Positions 25,063-34,202 of a DNA stretch of 51,611 nt are shown here, in pieces. Each line of letters begins with the position of its first letter. Position 1 is the first letter of the stretch. Location: the NCBI GenBank assembly GCA_012960925.1, contig DUAG01000080.1, forward strand, positions 1-51,611. Reading direction: 5' to 3'. The notes below the pieces were generated by a model. That model was not told where the DNA came from. It did not search any database and was given only the letters and a program-made list of their open reading frames with translations. The stretch comes from Candidatus Manganitrophaceae bacterium. Lineage in GTDB: Bacteria > Nitrospirota > Nitrospiria > SBBL01 > JAADHI01. Both the position numbers and the translations under genes were made by a program.

Positions 25063-26595
25063 ATGAAGCCATTCTTATCGCACGTGGAAAAAATTCATAA
25101 AAGCGGTTTTTTGTCGCTGACAATATCCCTCTTTGTGATCATGCAAGCCCCTTCACTTGGCATGGCGGCGCCTCCTTTTGTTCCTTTGTCCTTATCAGAG
25201 GCCATCACGCTCGCCTTGGAAAACAACGTGGATATCCGGATTGAAGGGGAAACGATCCGGATACTCGAATTAAATATTACTCTCGAGGATGCCCAATTCG
25301 ACCCCACTCTCCGCTTTGGTGCACGCACGGACCAAGCCACCCAAACAACCTCATCGACAATAGATACCACGATCTTCGGCACAAACAAGATTAAACAAAC
25401 AAAGCTAAATTTACAAGCGGGATTGAATCAACGTCTTCGGTGGGGGGGGGATTATGGCCTTTCTCTAAACCAGACACGGTCTTCCCGGAATACGGGTCAG
25501 GTTTTCAATCCAACCTTCACAGCAGATGCCGTCCTCACCGTAACCCAGCCCCTTCTGCAAGGCTTCGGGCTAAAGGTTGTTCAAGGTCCGCTGCGAATCG
25601 CACAAACCAATATCGCCATGTCCCGGACAACCTTCCGGTCAAAGGTGTCAACGCTCCTATTCGATATTAACAGCACCTATTGGGACCTTGTCTTTCAGAG
25701 GGAGAACCTGAAGGTAAAACAGCAGGCACTCCAATCAGCCCGACAACTTCTCAAAGCCAGTCTGGCAAAGGTCGGGTTGGGCCTCCTGGCGCCGATAGAA
25801 ATCCTGGTGGCTGAAGCGGGGGCCGCCTCTCGGGAGGAATCGGTGGTCATCGCCGAAAAGGAAATTGAAGACAAGGAAGATGAAATGCGGCAACTCCTGA
25901 ACCTTCCGGGGCAGTCGCTGGTCGACCCCCCTTCCCTTCATCCGACCGATAAGCCGACGGAGACAAGAAGGCTTCTCGACGATGGAAGGATGTTGGAAAT
26001 GGCCCTGACACGACGTCCTGAAATTGAGGAAAACCGCTTGAGTGTTCAAAACCGCGCACTGCTTCTCCGCATTGCGGAGAAGCGACTTTCACCTTCGCTG
26101 GATTTTGTAGGCAGACTCGGATTAAACGGCCTCGGAGAAACCTACATGCAGGGCTTTGATCAGATTACCTCAAAAGAATCTTTCCGATGGGAAGCCGGTC
26201 TTGAACTCCAGTTTCCCATCGGAAATCGTAGTGCACGGGCCAACTTCCAAAAAGAAAAAACAGAACAAAACAAGGCAATTCTTGCCCAGATCAAGGTCGT
26301 TCAACGGATTACCTTGGAGGTGAAAAAGGCCCTCCGACGCGTCAGGACCGATTTTCATCGGATAGAGACCACTGGCCGAGCCAGGGTTCTTTCAGAACGA
26401 AAGCTTTCCGCCGGCAATGAGCGTTTTTCTCTCGGATTAATCAGCAGCAACGACCTCCTGGAATTTCAGGATGATTTGGCCGAAGCAAGGGTAAACGCCT
26501 TGAAAGCCGTGATTGATTATAATAAATCACTTGCCAGTCTGGACGGGGCTACTGGAACACTTTTGGAGAAGTATGGGGTCGAAACGCCTTCATAA
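25063..26595 (+). CDS. TolC-family outer-membrane efflux protein
   Basis: 510 aa. Signal peptide (about residues 14-35), then the two repeated halves of TolC-type proteins, each with long coiled-coil helices (e.g. LKVKQQALQSARQLLKASLAKV; FQKEKTEQNKAILAQIKV) and beta segments. LSLSEAITLALENNVDI and PLLQGFG are family hallmarks. It forms the outer-membrane exit duct for the MacAB-type pump encoded immediately downstream. It overlaps the adaptor gene by 23 nt. Confidence 0.9.
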   Translation: MKPFLSHVEKIHKSGFLSLTISLFVIMQAPSLGMAAPPFVPLSLSEAITLALENNVDIRIEGETIRILELNITLEDAQFDPTLRFGARTDQATQTTSSTIDTTIFGTNKIKQTKLNLQAGLNQRLRWGGDYGLSLNQTRSSRNTGQVFNPTFTADAVLTVTQPLLQGFGLKVVQGPLRIAQTNIAMSRTTFRSKVSTLLFDINSTYWDLVFQRENLKVKQQALQSARQLLKASLAKVGLGLLAPIEILVAEAGAASREESVVIAEKEIEDKEDEMRQLLNLPGQSLVDPPSLHPTDKPTETRRLLDDGRMLEMALTRRPEIEENRLSVQNRALLLRIAEKRLSPSLDFVGRLGLNGLGETYMQGFDQITSKESFRWEAGLELQFPIGNRSARANFQKEKTEQNKAILAQIKVVQRITLEVKKALRRVRTDFHRIETTGRARVLSERKLSAGNERFSLGLISSNDLLEFQDDLAEARVNALKAVIDYNKSLASLDGATGTLLEKYGVETPS

Positions 26596-27721
26596 AATAC
26601 TCACCTTTATCGTTGTATTCCTCCTTTTGGCCGTATTGATTTATGCCTTTCGTAAGGGCGACCGGGAGGAGGTCAGGCATAGGGATCTGGTCCTTGTCAA
26701 AAAAGGGGATGTCGTCGTCAAGGCAGCGGAAACAGGATCACTAGAGCCGGCCAATGTCGTTGAAATCAAGTCGGAACAAGCGGGCGAGGTAAAGCAACTT
26801 TTTGTTCAAGGGGGGGATGGCGTCAAGGTGGGTCAGGCCTTGGCAACAATCCAGCCGGAATCTAACCAAGCGAGAAAGGTGGCTGAGGCGCAGGCATCGA
26901 TTGAACAGGAACAACTCAATCTCAAAGAAAACCAACGGGAAGTTCACCGCATGAAGACCTTGTATACAAAGGGATTCATTGCCCAAAAACTGTTGGAAGA
27001 TGCCGAAAAAGGCCTTGAAAATTCGAAAATCCGCTTGAACCTGGCAAAACGAAAACTCCTACTGACCCTGGATGGAGACAAAGCGCTATTCGATAAATAC
27101 TTCAATCGCGATTTGAAGGCTGAGGCTTTGGATGATTACACCCTCTTTTCTCCAATTTCCGGGACGGTCCTTGAGGTCAATGTTGCGGTGGGTGAAATTG
27201 TCTCTTCCGGCACATCGACCATCACCGGCGGGACAGCCCTATTGCGGATCGCCGACCTCTCAAAGATGTGGGTAAAGACGAAGATCAATGAGGTCAACAT
27301 CAACCGGATCCGGGAAGGACAGCCGGTTGTCATCCATTTGGATGCAATTCCCTTCGAAGTTTATGAGGGGCGGGTTGCCAGGATCTCCCCAAAAGGGGAA
27401 AAAGAGGACGATGTGGTGACCTACGAAGTAACCGTCGAACTGGCCAACATCGATCAGCGCCTTATGCCCTCGATGACGGCGAATGTCGACATTATCACTC
27501 AGATTGAAAAAAATGTCCTTTACCTCCCACTCAGCGCCTTAAAAGTGGTCGACGGGAAGGCTACGGTCACTGTTCGGAAACCCACCGGAGAAGATCAGCT
27601 TCTTACCGTGACGATTGGGATAAAAAATGAAACCGTTGCAGTCATTATGGATGGATTAAACGAAGGGGATCAGATTGTCCTGCCCATCGCGAAGGAAGGG
27701 CAAGGGCGAAGAGGCGCATAA
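26573..27721 (+). CDS. Periplasmic adaptor protein (MacA-like)
   Basis: 382 aa from the ATG at 26573 (GGAG upstream). A single N-terminal membrane helix (residues 8-25), then a lipoyl/barrel-sandwich part (EIKSEQAGEVKQLFVQGGD), an alpha-hairpin coiled coil (residues about 95-160), the second lipoyl half (FSPISGTVLEVNVAVGEIV) and beta-barrel and membrane-proximal domains. It bridges the MacB-type transporter to TolC. An in-frame start inside tolC is possible but has no ribosome-binding site. Confidence 0.88.
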   Translation: MGSKRLHKILTFIVVFLLLAVLIYAFRKGDREEVRHRDLVLVKKGDVVVKAAETGSLEPANVVEIKSEQAGEVKQLFVQGGDGVKVGQALATIQPESNQARKVAEAQASIEQEQLNLKENQREVHRMKTLYTKGFIAQKLLEDAEKGLENSKIRLNLAKRKLLLTLDGDKALFDKYFNRDLKAEALDDYTLFSPISGTVLEVNVAVGEIVSSGTSTITGGTALLRIADLSKMWVKTKINEVNINRIREGQPVVIHLDAIPFEVYEGRVARISPKGEKEDDVVTYEVTVELANIDQRLMPSMTANVDIITQIEKNVLYLPLSALKVVDGKATVTVRKPTGEDQLLTVTIGIKNETVAVIMDGLNEGDQIVLPIAKEGQGRRGA

Positions 27722-27764
27722 ACTCCACATCCACAAAGATATACGCCCGGCGTGCGGAATGTAA

Positions 27765-28463
27765 ATGTTGATCCAGTTCAAAGAAGTAAGCAAAGTTTAT
27801 CAGATGGGAGAAGTGGCGGTCCATGCCCTCCACCAAAACAGTTTCACGATAGATTCCGGCGAGTTTGTTTCGATCGTCGGTCCGTCCGGAAGCGGTAAGA
27901 CCACCCTTCTTGATATTATCGGATGCCTTTCAAGACCAACAACCGGTTGTTACCTGTTCAAGGAAGAAGAGGTTCAAAACCTCTCAGACCGGGACCTGGC
28001 CCGAATCAGGAATAAAAAGATCGGATTTATCTTCCAGACCTTTCACCTGCTCGGGCGAAACACCGCACTGGCCAATGTGGCGCTCCCCCTCTTTTATGCC
28101 GGCCTTCCAAAAGAGGCGCGCATGGCGCGGGCCAAGGAGGCCTTGTCCCAGGTTGGCCTTTCGGACCGGATCCACCATCGGCCGAACCAGCTTTCAGGCG
28201 GACAACAGCAGCGGGTTGCCGTCGCCCGTGCCCTGGTGAATCACCCCGACATCATCTTGGCGGATGAGCCAACAGGCAACCTCGATTCAAAGTCTGGAGG
28301 TGAAATTATTGAGCTCCTTCATGCACTTCACAGAAATGGCCATACCCTTATCCTGGTCACCCACGACAAGGAGCTGGCGGGCCGAACCGACCGGACGATC
28401 ACAATCAAAGATGGCTGCATTGTCAGCAATGAAGAAAACCGTAAACATCCAAAACGTGTTTAA
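27765..28463 (+). CDS. MacB/LolD-type ABC transporter ATPase
   Basis: 232 aa with Walker A GPSGSGKTT, Q-loop FQTFHLLG, signature LSGGQQQRV, Walker B ILADEPTGNLDS and switch VTHD. Its partner permease is encoded separately 15 bp downstream, unlike the fused E. coli MacB. It powers a mechanotransmission-type pump with the MacA-like and TolC-like proteins. Confidence 0.92.
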   Translation: MLIQFKEVSKVYQMGEVAVHALHQNSFTIDSGEFVSIVGPSGSGKTTLLDIIGCLSRPTTGCYLFKEEEVQNLSDRDLARIRNKKIGFIFQTFHLLGRNTALANVALPLFYAGLPKEARMARAKEALSQVGLSDRIHHRPNQLSGGQQQRVAVARALVNHPDIILADEPTGNLDSKSGGEIIELLHALHRNGHTLILVTHDKELAGRTDRTITIKDGCIVSNEENRKHPKRV

Positions 28464-28478
28464 TAGGACGAGGTGCCC

Positions 28479-29696
28479 ATGAACCTTGTAGAAATTTTTA
28501 TAGATGCGCTTAGAAACTTGTCGTCGAATAAGCTCCGCTCCGGCCTCACGATGCTCGGCGTGATCATCGGCGTCTCGGCCGTCATCTCCATGTCGTCGAT
28601 CGTGGCGGGCGGGGAACGGATGATTGTTGAGATGATCGAGAAGCTGGGGACCAATCTCTTATCGGTTCGCCCTAAGAAACTGGATAAAGAGAACCGTCGA
28701 AATTCCATCGGCCGTTCAGAAGGACTTCGGTATAAAGATGCCGAGGCCGTGAAGGCGATGGCCCCGCATGCCGAGAAAGTGACCCCTGTGATCAATGTTC
28801 GGACACACCTTCGGTATAGGGATAAAGATCGAAAGGGTATGGTAGAAGGGGTACTCGGAAGCTACCTCGAAATCCAAAATTACGAGATCGATCGGGGGCG
28901 ATTTTTCTCCGAGGAAGATACGGGGCGATTTAAAAAAGTGGCGGTCCTGGGAAAAGAAATCGTCAAAGACCTCTTCGAAGAAGAGGATCCCCTCGGAAAA
29001 GGCCTGAAGATCGGGAACCAACGATTTGTCGTGATCGGACTCTTAAAAGAGAAAGGAAGCCTTCACGGAATTAATTATGATGAAACACTTTTGATTCCAG
29101 CGACGACGGCCATTAAACTGTTCAATGGAAACGACAAGCTGAATGCGTTCGTCGTCAAGGTAGACCACCGTCGAAATATGAAAAAAACAGAGGAAATGAT
29201 TCGGAACATCTTGCTTCAACGACATGATGGTGTCGAAGATTTTGTAATTCGAAGCCAGGACCAACTGATTCGTAATACCGAAATGATCATCTTCACCTTT
29301 CGCGTGATCCTCGGAGGAACGGCCGCCCTCTCCCTGATGGTCGGCGGGATCGGTATCATGAACATCATGCTGGTCACGGTGACAGAACGGACCGCCGAGA
29401 TCGGCCTTCGGAAGGCCCTCGGCGCGAGCCGAGGAGTAATACTCTCACAATTCTTAATTGAGTCGACCGCAATCAGCCTGATCGGAGGAGTGATCGGAAT
29501 CTTACTGGGGAGCCTGATGGGGATGGGGTTCGGCTTGCTTGCCAGTCAGGCAATCACCGGATGGAACGCCGTAATCTTGCCCCGCGCGGTTTTCCTTGGG
29601 TTCTTTTTCGCAGTATCGGTCGGAGTGACCTTCGGCCTTTATCCGGCCTATAAAGCCGCTCAACTCGATCCGGCAGAGGCGCTACGGTATCAGTAG
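28479..29696 (+). CDS. MacB-type ABC transporter permease (FtsX family)
   Basis: 405 aa. Membrane helix 1 (KLRSGLTMLGVIIGVSAVIS) is followed by a large periplasmic MacB core domain (about residues 45-280) and three C-terminal helices with the FtsX signature (ERTAEIGLRKALGASRGVIL; PAYKAAQLDPAEALRYQ). GAGG lies 5 nt before the chosen ATG; a GTG two codons earlier is the alternative. Substrates of such pumps include macrolides, peptides and lipoproteins; none can be assigned here. Confidence 0.9.
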   Translation: MNLVEIFIDALRNLSSNKLRSGLTMLGVIIGVSAVISMSSIVAGGERMIVEMIEKLGTNLLSVRPKKLDKENRRNSIGRSEGLRYKDAEAVKAMAPHAEKVTPVINVRTHLRYRDKDRKGMVEGVLGSYLEIQNYEIDRGRFFSEEDTGRFKKVAVLGKEIVKDLFEEEDPLGKGLKIGNQRFVVIGLLKEKGSLHGINYDETLLIPATTAIKLFNGNDKLNAFVVKVDHRRNMKKTEEMIRNILLQRHDGVEDFVIRSQDQLIRNTEMIIFTFRVILGGTAALSLMVGGIGIMNIMLVTVTERTAEIGLRKALGASRGVILSQFLIESTAISLIGGVIGILLGSLMGMGFGLLASQAITGWNAVILPRAVFLGFFFAVSVGVTFGLYPAYKAAQLDPAEALRYQ

Positions 29697-29741
29697 CCTC
29701 GCCTCCACGTTGCCCGGATAATAGAGAGGAGATCAGTCGTC

Positions 29742-30071
29742 TTGGAAGGTGATCTGAAGAAACTGGGATATAATAAGGAAGAAGAGTACTTCCACAAATT
29801 GAACAAAGCGCTCATTGAAAAGGCAAAGAAAAGAGAACTTCCGGGAACCGGGAAAAAAGAGGAGGGGGCAGGGAAAAAAGAAGAAAAAGGAAAGTGCCCG
29901 CAGTGCAGTGCCGTTTTAGAAGTGATTGAGGCCTTTGGCCTCAGGACAATGCGCTGCAGGAAATGTCTGGGAACCTTCCTTACAAAAGAAGTGCTTGAAT
30001 CGCTCCTAGAGAAAAAAGAACCCCAACATTTTTTGAGCGTATTGTTGCGGTTCCCTGAAGGGACTCACTGA
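29742..30071 (+). CDS. Zinc-ribbon protein, unknown function
   Basis: 109 aa from a TTG start with GAGGAG about 11 nt upstream. A Lys/Glu-rich charged N-terminal half (probable helix) leads to a four-cysteine zinc ribbon, CPQC (about residue 53) and CRKC (about residue 73), as in TFIIB-like zf proteins. Soluble and cytoplasmic. Its last 7 bp overlap the end of the convergent mrp gene. No specific function can be given. Confidence 0.65.
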   Translation: MEGDLKKLGYNKEEEYFHKLNKALIEKAKKRELPGTGKKEEGAGKKEEKGKCPQCSAVLEVIEAFGLRTMRCRKCLGTFLTKEVLESLLEKKEPQHFLSVLLRFPEGTH

Positions 30072-30889
30072 ATTATTTTTAAACCAATCTGTTGCGATTT
30101 CGAAATGGAAAGTTCCTTCGTCATTTGCTGGGCAATCTCGACAAACGCCTTTGACTGAGGTGAATCCGGATCGGCAATTATAATAGGGACACCATTATCT
30201 CCCCCTTCCCGAATGGCAGGATCGATCGGAACCTCTCCGAGAAAAGGGACGCCCAATTTCTTTGCCGCAGCCCGCCCGCCGCCTCGATCGAAGATCTCTG
30301 TCTTTTCATGGCAGTGAGGACACTCAAAATAACTCATGTTCTCCACGATTCCGAGGACCGGCACACTGACTTTTTTAAACATCGCCATCCCTTTTCTGGA
30401 ATCGAGAAGGGCAACTTCCTGGGGGGTCGTCACGATGACGGCTCCACTCAGCGGTACCAGTTGGGCAATGGAAAGCTGAGCATCGCCCGTACCGGGAGGA
30501 AGGTCGACGAGGAGATAATCGAGATCACCCCATGCCACATCACGCAACAGCTGCTGTATTGCCCCGTGTACCATGGGCCCCCGCCAGATCATCGGGGTAT
30601 CTTCCGGAACGAAGAAGGCCATGGATATAAAGCGGACGCCGTGGTTTTCTGCTGGCGTGATCTTTTCCCCCTGGGGAGCAGGCGGGGCCTTGATCCCCAT
30701 CATAATGGGAATATTCGGTCCATAGATATCAGCATCCAATAGCCCGACCCGTGCGCCTCCCTGGGCCAGAGCGACCGCCATGTTGACGCTCACGGTCGTC
30801 TTGCCGACACCCCCTTTTCCACTGCTGATCGCGATGGCACTCTTCACCCCGGGGATAAATTTTTCTTCCTTTATCTTCTCTTCTGCCAT
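30065..30889 (-). CDS. mrp: Mrp/NBP35-family iron-sulfur carrier ATPase
   Basis: 274 aa from the ATG at 30889, preceded by GGGAGGTGAG. The deviant Walker A GKGGVGKTT (about residues 25-33), DADIYGPNIP, LVDLPPGTGD and the C-terminal CPHC pair (ECPHCHEK) identify the Fe-S cluster scaffold/carrier group. The N-terminal DUF59 domain found in some members is absent. It would supply Fe-S clusters to apo-proteins in the cytoplasm. Confidence 0.93.
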   Translation of the reverse strand: MAEEKIKEEKFIPGVKSAIAISSGKGGVGKTTVSVNMAVALAQGGARVGLLDADIYGPNIPIMMGIKAPPAPQGEKITPAENHGVRFISMAFFVPEDTPMIWRGPMVHGAIQQLLRDVAWGDLDYLLVDLPPGTGDAQLSIAQLVPLSGAVIVTTPQEVALLDSRKGMAMFKKVSVPVLGIVENMSYFECPHCHEKTEIFDRGGGRAAAKKLGVPFLGEVPIDPAIREGGDNGVPIIIADPDSPQSKAFVEIAQQMTKELSISKSQQIGLKIIQ

Positions 30890-30925
30890 GAACAACTCAC
30901 CTCCCAGAGTTACATCTGAATGCAC

Positions 30926-30955
30926 AGTATACATAGGCCGGAGAAGGCTTGTAAA
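30926..30955 (-). promoter_or_regulatory. Predicted mrp promoter
   Basis: Minus strand TTTACA (30955-30950), 18-bp spacer, TATACT (30931-30926), about 37 nt upstream of the mrp start. Good -10 box, fair -35 box. Confidence 0.5.
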
Positions 30956-31007
30956 GCGGGATTCAGAATACCTGAATTTTTACTCCCAGACAAAGCACAT
31001 GGAAGCT

Positions 31008-31235
31008 TTATTCGTCACATTCCAGGATCGACTCGATCATACTCTTGTTGACCGAAACAAACGGAATGGATTCTTCCTTCCCATCAACGAGAACATCCGT
31101 CAAGTTGATGAAACGCCGGTCTTCCTCATTCAGGACGTCGGATATCCTCTTCCGCATTTGAGGGATGGTGATGTAACCTTCATAATTCGCCTGCGATGTT
31201 CTGACCTGAATCCTGACGCGTTTCAGATTTGGCAT
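31008..31235 (-). CDS. Conserved 75-aa protein, unknown function
   Basis: The ATG at 31235 is preceded by GGAGGAG, so the 12 extra upstream codons are not used. The product reads MPNLKRVRIQVRTSQANYEG, then IPQMRKRISDVLN and FINLTDVLVDGKE, a pattern I associate with a small conserved family (DUF6812-like; name not certain) found in Nitrospirota-like genomes. It is mostly beta, with no membrane segment. It follows the tiny COX24-like gene by 35 bp and precedes mrp. Confidence 0.6.
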   Translation of the reverse strand: MPNLKRVRIQVRTSQANYEGYITIPQMRKRISDVLNEEDRRFINLTDVLVDGKEESIPFVSVNKSMIESILECDE

Positions 31236-31270
31236 GCTCTCCTCCCGGTCTTTGTCTCTGCGATTAACCA

Positions 31271-31360
31271 CTATCGGCGCTTATGCCTCGTCTTTTTCAA
31301 CAATTTCTTGTGCTTGTGTTTCCGCATCTTTTTTCTTCTTTTCTTTACCACACGTGACAT
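31271..31360 (-). CDS. AURKAIP1/COX24-like 29-aa basic protein
   Basis: A 29-residue product, MSRVVKKRRKKMRKHKHKKL followed by LKKTRHKRR, with AAGGAG 5 nt before the ATG. The sequence is almost entirely Lys, Arg and His and fits the AURKAIP1/COX24 family of very small basic proteins, related to a mitochondrial small-subunit ribosomal protein. A ribosome-bound or RNA-binding role is likely by family. It is far below the usual gene-calling size. Confidence 0.8.
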   Translation of the reverse strand: MSRVVKKRRKKMRKHKHKKLLKKTRHKRR

Positions 31361-31443
31361 CTTTTCTCCTTATGTTATTGCTTATGTTATCACACAGACG
31401 GCATACCGCCCTGAGATCTGCGGTGAGAGCCCGGCCAAACTGA

Positions 31444-32382
31444 TTACGCGGTATTGATATTCAATGATATCTTTCCACGTTTTTCCCGAACAATAAGGAC
31501 GGGACATTCCCCGTATTCGATGACCTTCAGCGGGACACTGCCCAAAAAAAGCTTCTTGACGCTTGAACTTCCGCTCGCCCCCATCACAACGATGTCGTGA
31601 TCCAGGGCCTCGTCAATAATCTCTTCAGAAGGCCGTCCGACACGAACCTTCCGTTTCGCCTCGATCCCCATTTGACCCAGAATCATTTCAGCCCTTCGAG
31701 CCATTCGGACTGCCCCTTTACGTTCCATTTTCTCTTCAGCCACGGAGAGGATCGTAACCTTCGCCCCCAGTGCACGTGCCATCTCGGCACCCGCAATCTC
31801 TGCCTTTTCTGCAAGAGGGGACCCGTCGGTGCAAAGGAGGAAGTTATCATCTTCCCGGATATTTTTTGCGATGAGAACGCTGCATGACGCAAGATCCGCG
31901 ACCCGAAGTGCCGTGCTCCCAACAAAATAACGTGAGATGCCCTTGTGCCCGCGAGAGCTGACGATGATCAGGTCATAATCTCCCCGAGTCGCCTCCTCTA
32001 GGATCTCATCGACGACATTTCCTTCCCGCAATCGAAAACGGACATTCTCTCCATGAATTCCTTCAAGCTGCAGTTCGGTCGCCCCATCGATCCCCTTACG
32101 AAAGGTGTGCCTCCGTCGACCTTTCGATGCTCGAACCTTGGTGAGTCCGACTTCGGTTAAAATTTTATTCGCACGCGCCAAGTAGTCCACTCCGGGAAGA
32201 TCAAGGTCCCATTCTCCTAATTTTTTTCGCGCGGTCATGAGTTGAACGCGAGTGGAAGGTGCAATCAGAGGGCGGACATGGACGACACTGACATCTGCAT
32301 TCATCTCCATTGCCAGTCTTCCGCCGAATTGGATGGCCTCTTCCGCATACTCTTCTCCATCCGTGCACATCAACATTTTCAT
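31444..32382 (-). CDS. Tandem universal stress protein (UspA family)
   Basis: 312 aa with two Usp domains. The first (residues 1 to about 180) ends in SSRGHKGISRYFVGSTALRV. The second ends in GASGSSSVKKLFLGSVPLKV then CPVLIV, the G-rich ATP-binding motif of Usp proteins. The start ATG overlaps the stop of the transporter gene (ATGA), so the two are translationally coupled. This suggests a regulatory or stress-sensing role for the transporter, as seen with other Usp-transporter pairs. Confidence 0.88.
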   Translation of the reverse strand: MKMLMCTDGEEYAEEAIQFGGRLAMEMNADVSVVHVRPLIAPSTRVQLMTARKKLGEWDLDLPGVDYLARANKILTEVGLTKVRASKGRRRHTFRKGIDGATELQLEGIHGENVRFRLREGNVVDEILEEATRGDYDLIIVSSRGHKGISRYFVGSTALRVADLASCSVLIAKNIREDDNFLLCTDGSPLAEKAEIAGAEMARALGAKVTILSVAEEKMERKGAVRMARRAEMILGQMGIEAKRKVRVGRPSEEIIDEALDHDIVVMGASGSSSVKKLFLGSVPLKVIEYGECPVLIVREKRGKISLNINTA

Positions 32383-33785
32383 CGCAAACCCAAGAAGCTC
32401 CAATAGACTCCACAGAGCAGAAGGAGGAGAAGGAAAGAGATCAGCGTCAGTTTCCATCCGGCCTTAAGGAAATCAGATCGTTTTAGATAGCCGCTCCCAT
32501 ACATAATATTGCATGCGGGAGAGGCCACTGCGGTCATGTACACGAAGGAGGAGGAGATCACGGTCACAAATCCGGCGGCCATCACAGAGGTCCCGGAAAG
32601 ACTCGCGACGTTGAGCGCGATCGGGCCGAGCAAACCCACCGTCGGCCCACTGGTCATGACCGAAGCCAGGAGGATGGTCATAATGCTCATTACAGCAAGG
32701 AGCGGGATCCCGCCCTCAACCCCGATCGGCTTCAGCCATTCGAGAAGAGACAATGAGAGCCATTCCGCGACACCCGTCCGTTTCATCATGATGCCGAGGG
32801 AAATGGCACCCCCATAAATCAGAATTGTTCCCCAACTGACATTGTTATTCAAATCCTCCCAACGGACAACACCTGCAACCAGGAAAAGAAGAACCCCGAT
32901 TAAGGCCGTAATTCCGAGTCCGATCTTATCTGAAATGGTCATCCACATCAATACCGTCACTAAAAAAATTCCGATGGTGATCCAGCCCTGCTGCGTCATC
33001 CGTCCCTCTTCCTGAACCTGAAGCCGCATACTCCTAATTGCCGGGGAGAGATCCTTGACCTCCGGCGTAAAGGATCGATAGAGAAAATAAGTGATGAAGG
33101 GGATTTGAAGCAAAATGATCGGATAAGCAATCTTCATCCAACTAAAGTACCCCATTTCAAGGTCAAAAAGTTCCTTCCAGTAGGCCAACATAATCGCGTT
33201 CCTTGCCCCTCCCGAAGGGGTTCCGATGCCGGCAATCATTGCACCATAGGCAATCGAAAGAAGGATCACGATGGAAAGGTTCCTCACCTGTCTTTGATCC
33301 TTCGACGTAAATCGGATCAAAGACACCCCCACGGGGAGCATCATCGCCGAAACCGTGTGTTCTCCGATAAAAGAGGCGAGGAGCGCTGAAACAGCGACCA
33401 GCCCGAGCATGACTCGGTCGACGCGCGGTCCGGTAATCCGGACGATGGCCAGGGCAATCCGTTTATCCAGATTTTGTTTGACGAGCGCGGTCGCAATCAT
33501 GAGTGATCCCATAATAAAGAAGACGGAATCACTCATAAAGGACTGGGCAACCGTAGTGGGTGTTGCCAGGCCGAGCAAGGCCTCAGAAACCGCAATAAAA
33601 AGGGCGACGCCGGGAAGCGGAATCGGCTCGGTAATAAAGAAAATAAAGGCCACGATGACCAGCGCCAGAGTCTTCATTCCGATGGGAGTGAGTCCGGCCG
33701 GAACCGGGACCGATAAGAGGACGGCCCCGACCAGGAGCCCGATAAAAATCCACTTCCTCTTTTTCAACCAGGACGCAAACGACAT
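32379..33785 (-). CDS. DASS (SLC13)-family anion/dicarboxylate transporter
   Basis: 468 aa, about 11-12 membrane helices. EHTVSAMMLPVGVSL matches the first SNT-type motif region, and SFVYMTAVASPACNIMYGSG with TSGPTVGLLGPIAL matches the second half, as in sodium:dicarboxylate/sulfate symporters. A segment SIAYGAMIAGIGTPSGGARN is typical. The substrate (C4-dicarboxylate, citrate, sulfate or other) is not assignable. No Shine-Dalgarno site is visible before the ATG. It forms a two-gene unit with the UspA-like protein. Confidence 0.88.
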   Translation of the reverse strand: MSFASWLKKRKWIFIGLLVGAVLLSVPVPAGLTPIGMKTLALVIVAFIFFITEPIPLPGVALFIAVSEALLGLATPTTVAQSFMSDSVFFIMGSLMIATALVKQNLDKRIALAIVRITGPRVDRVMLGLVAVSALLASFIGEHTVSAMMLPVGVSLIRFTSKDQRQVRNLSIVILLSIAYGAMIAGIGTPSGGARNAIMLAYWKELFDLEMGYFSWMKIAYPIILLQIPFITYFLYRSFTPEVKDLSPAIRSMRLQVQEEGRMTQQGWITIGIFLVTVLMWMTISDKIGLGITALIGVLLFLVAGVVRWEDLNNNVSWGTILIYGGAISLGIMMKRTGVAEWLSLSLLEWLKPIGVEGGIPLLAVMSIMTILLASVMTSGPTVGLLGPIALNVASLSGTSVMAAGFVTVISSSFVYMTAVASPACNIMYGSGYLKRSDFLKAGWKLTLISFLLLLLLCGVYWSFLGLR

Positions 33786-33804
33786 TCAAATAATCCGATG
33801 ACCC

Positions 33805-33898
33805 CAAATGCCGCGATTGCGGAATTTGAAACCGTTGACTCAGGTGAAGAGTCACCATCATCAGTGAAAAGATTCTTCACGATACAGGTGAGTCTGCC
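33805..33898. repeat. Intergenic repeat, family B, decayed copy
   Basis: Starts with the hairpin CAAATGCCGC-GATT-GCGGAATTTG (33805-33828, one mismatch). It then runs parallel to copy 21824: GAAACCGTTGACTCAGG for GAAACCGCCGATTCACC, and AAAAGATTCTTCACG for AAAAGACTCTTCAGCG. The right third is missing. It lies upstream of the transporter start. Confidence 0.6.
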
Positions 33899-33961
33899 TT
33901 TCCTTGAGATTAAAAGAGAAGGGTTCTCACCCCGGGGATCCGGCATTCGACTGGATAAAAC

Positions 33962-34046
33962 TGGTGCCGAAGGGGGGATTTGAACCCCCACAGGTTGCCC
34001 CACACGCCCCTCAAACGTGCGTGTCTACCAGTTCCACCACTTCGGC
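33962..34046 (-). tRNA. tRNA-Leu (anticodon GAG)
   Basis: An 85-nt minus-strand type II tRNA with a long variable arm and encoded CCA (33962-33964). Acceptor stem GCCGAAG/CTTCGGC. The anticodon stem CACGT/GCGTG closes the loop TTGAGGG, giving GAG, which reads CTC and CTT Leu codons. T-loop TTCAAAT. No integrase or duplication is seen here. Confidence 0.93.
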
Positions 34047-34129
34047 AAATCGGCGATATTATAGGTTTTTAGTCTTGTTTCTGTCAAGTTGTCTCCGCCC
34101 AAAATCGTGCGATCGCATCCCGGCACAAC

Positions 34130-34158
34130 TTGTCATCCCTGAATCGCTAATGTACTAT
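34130..34158 (+). promoter_or_regulatory. Predicted engB promoter
   Basis: TTGTCA (34130-34135), 17-bp spacer, TACTAT (34153-34158), 44 bp before the GTG start of the GTPase gene. Confidence 0.45.
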
Positions 34159-34202
34159 ACCTACTGGCCCACACGAAAAATGTTCAGCCCGGGATTAGAA
34201 AA

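Noticed and set aside
30962..30980. ATTCAG-AATAC-CTGAAT hairpin followed by Ts, as a terminator
   Set aside because: The T-run is on the plus strand, where no gene ends nearby; on the minus strand, which is transcribed here, no U-tract follows.
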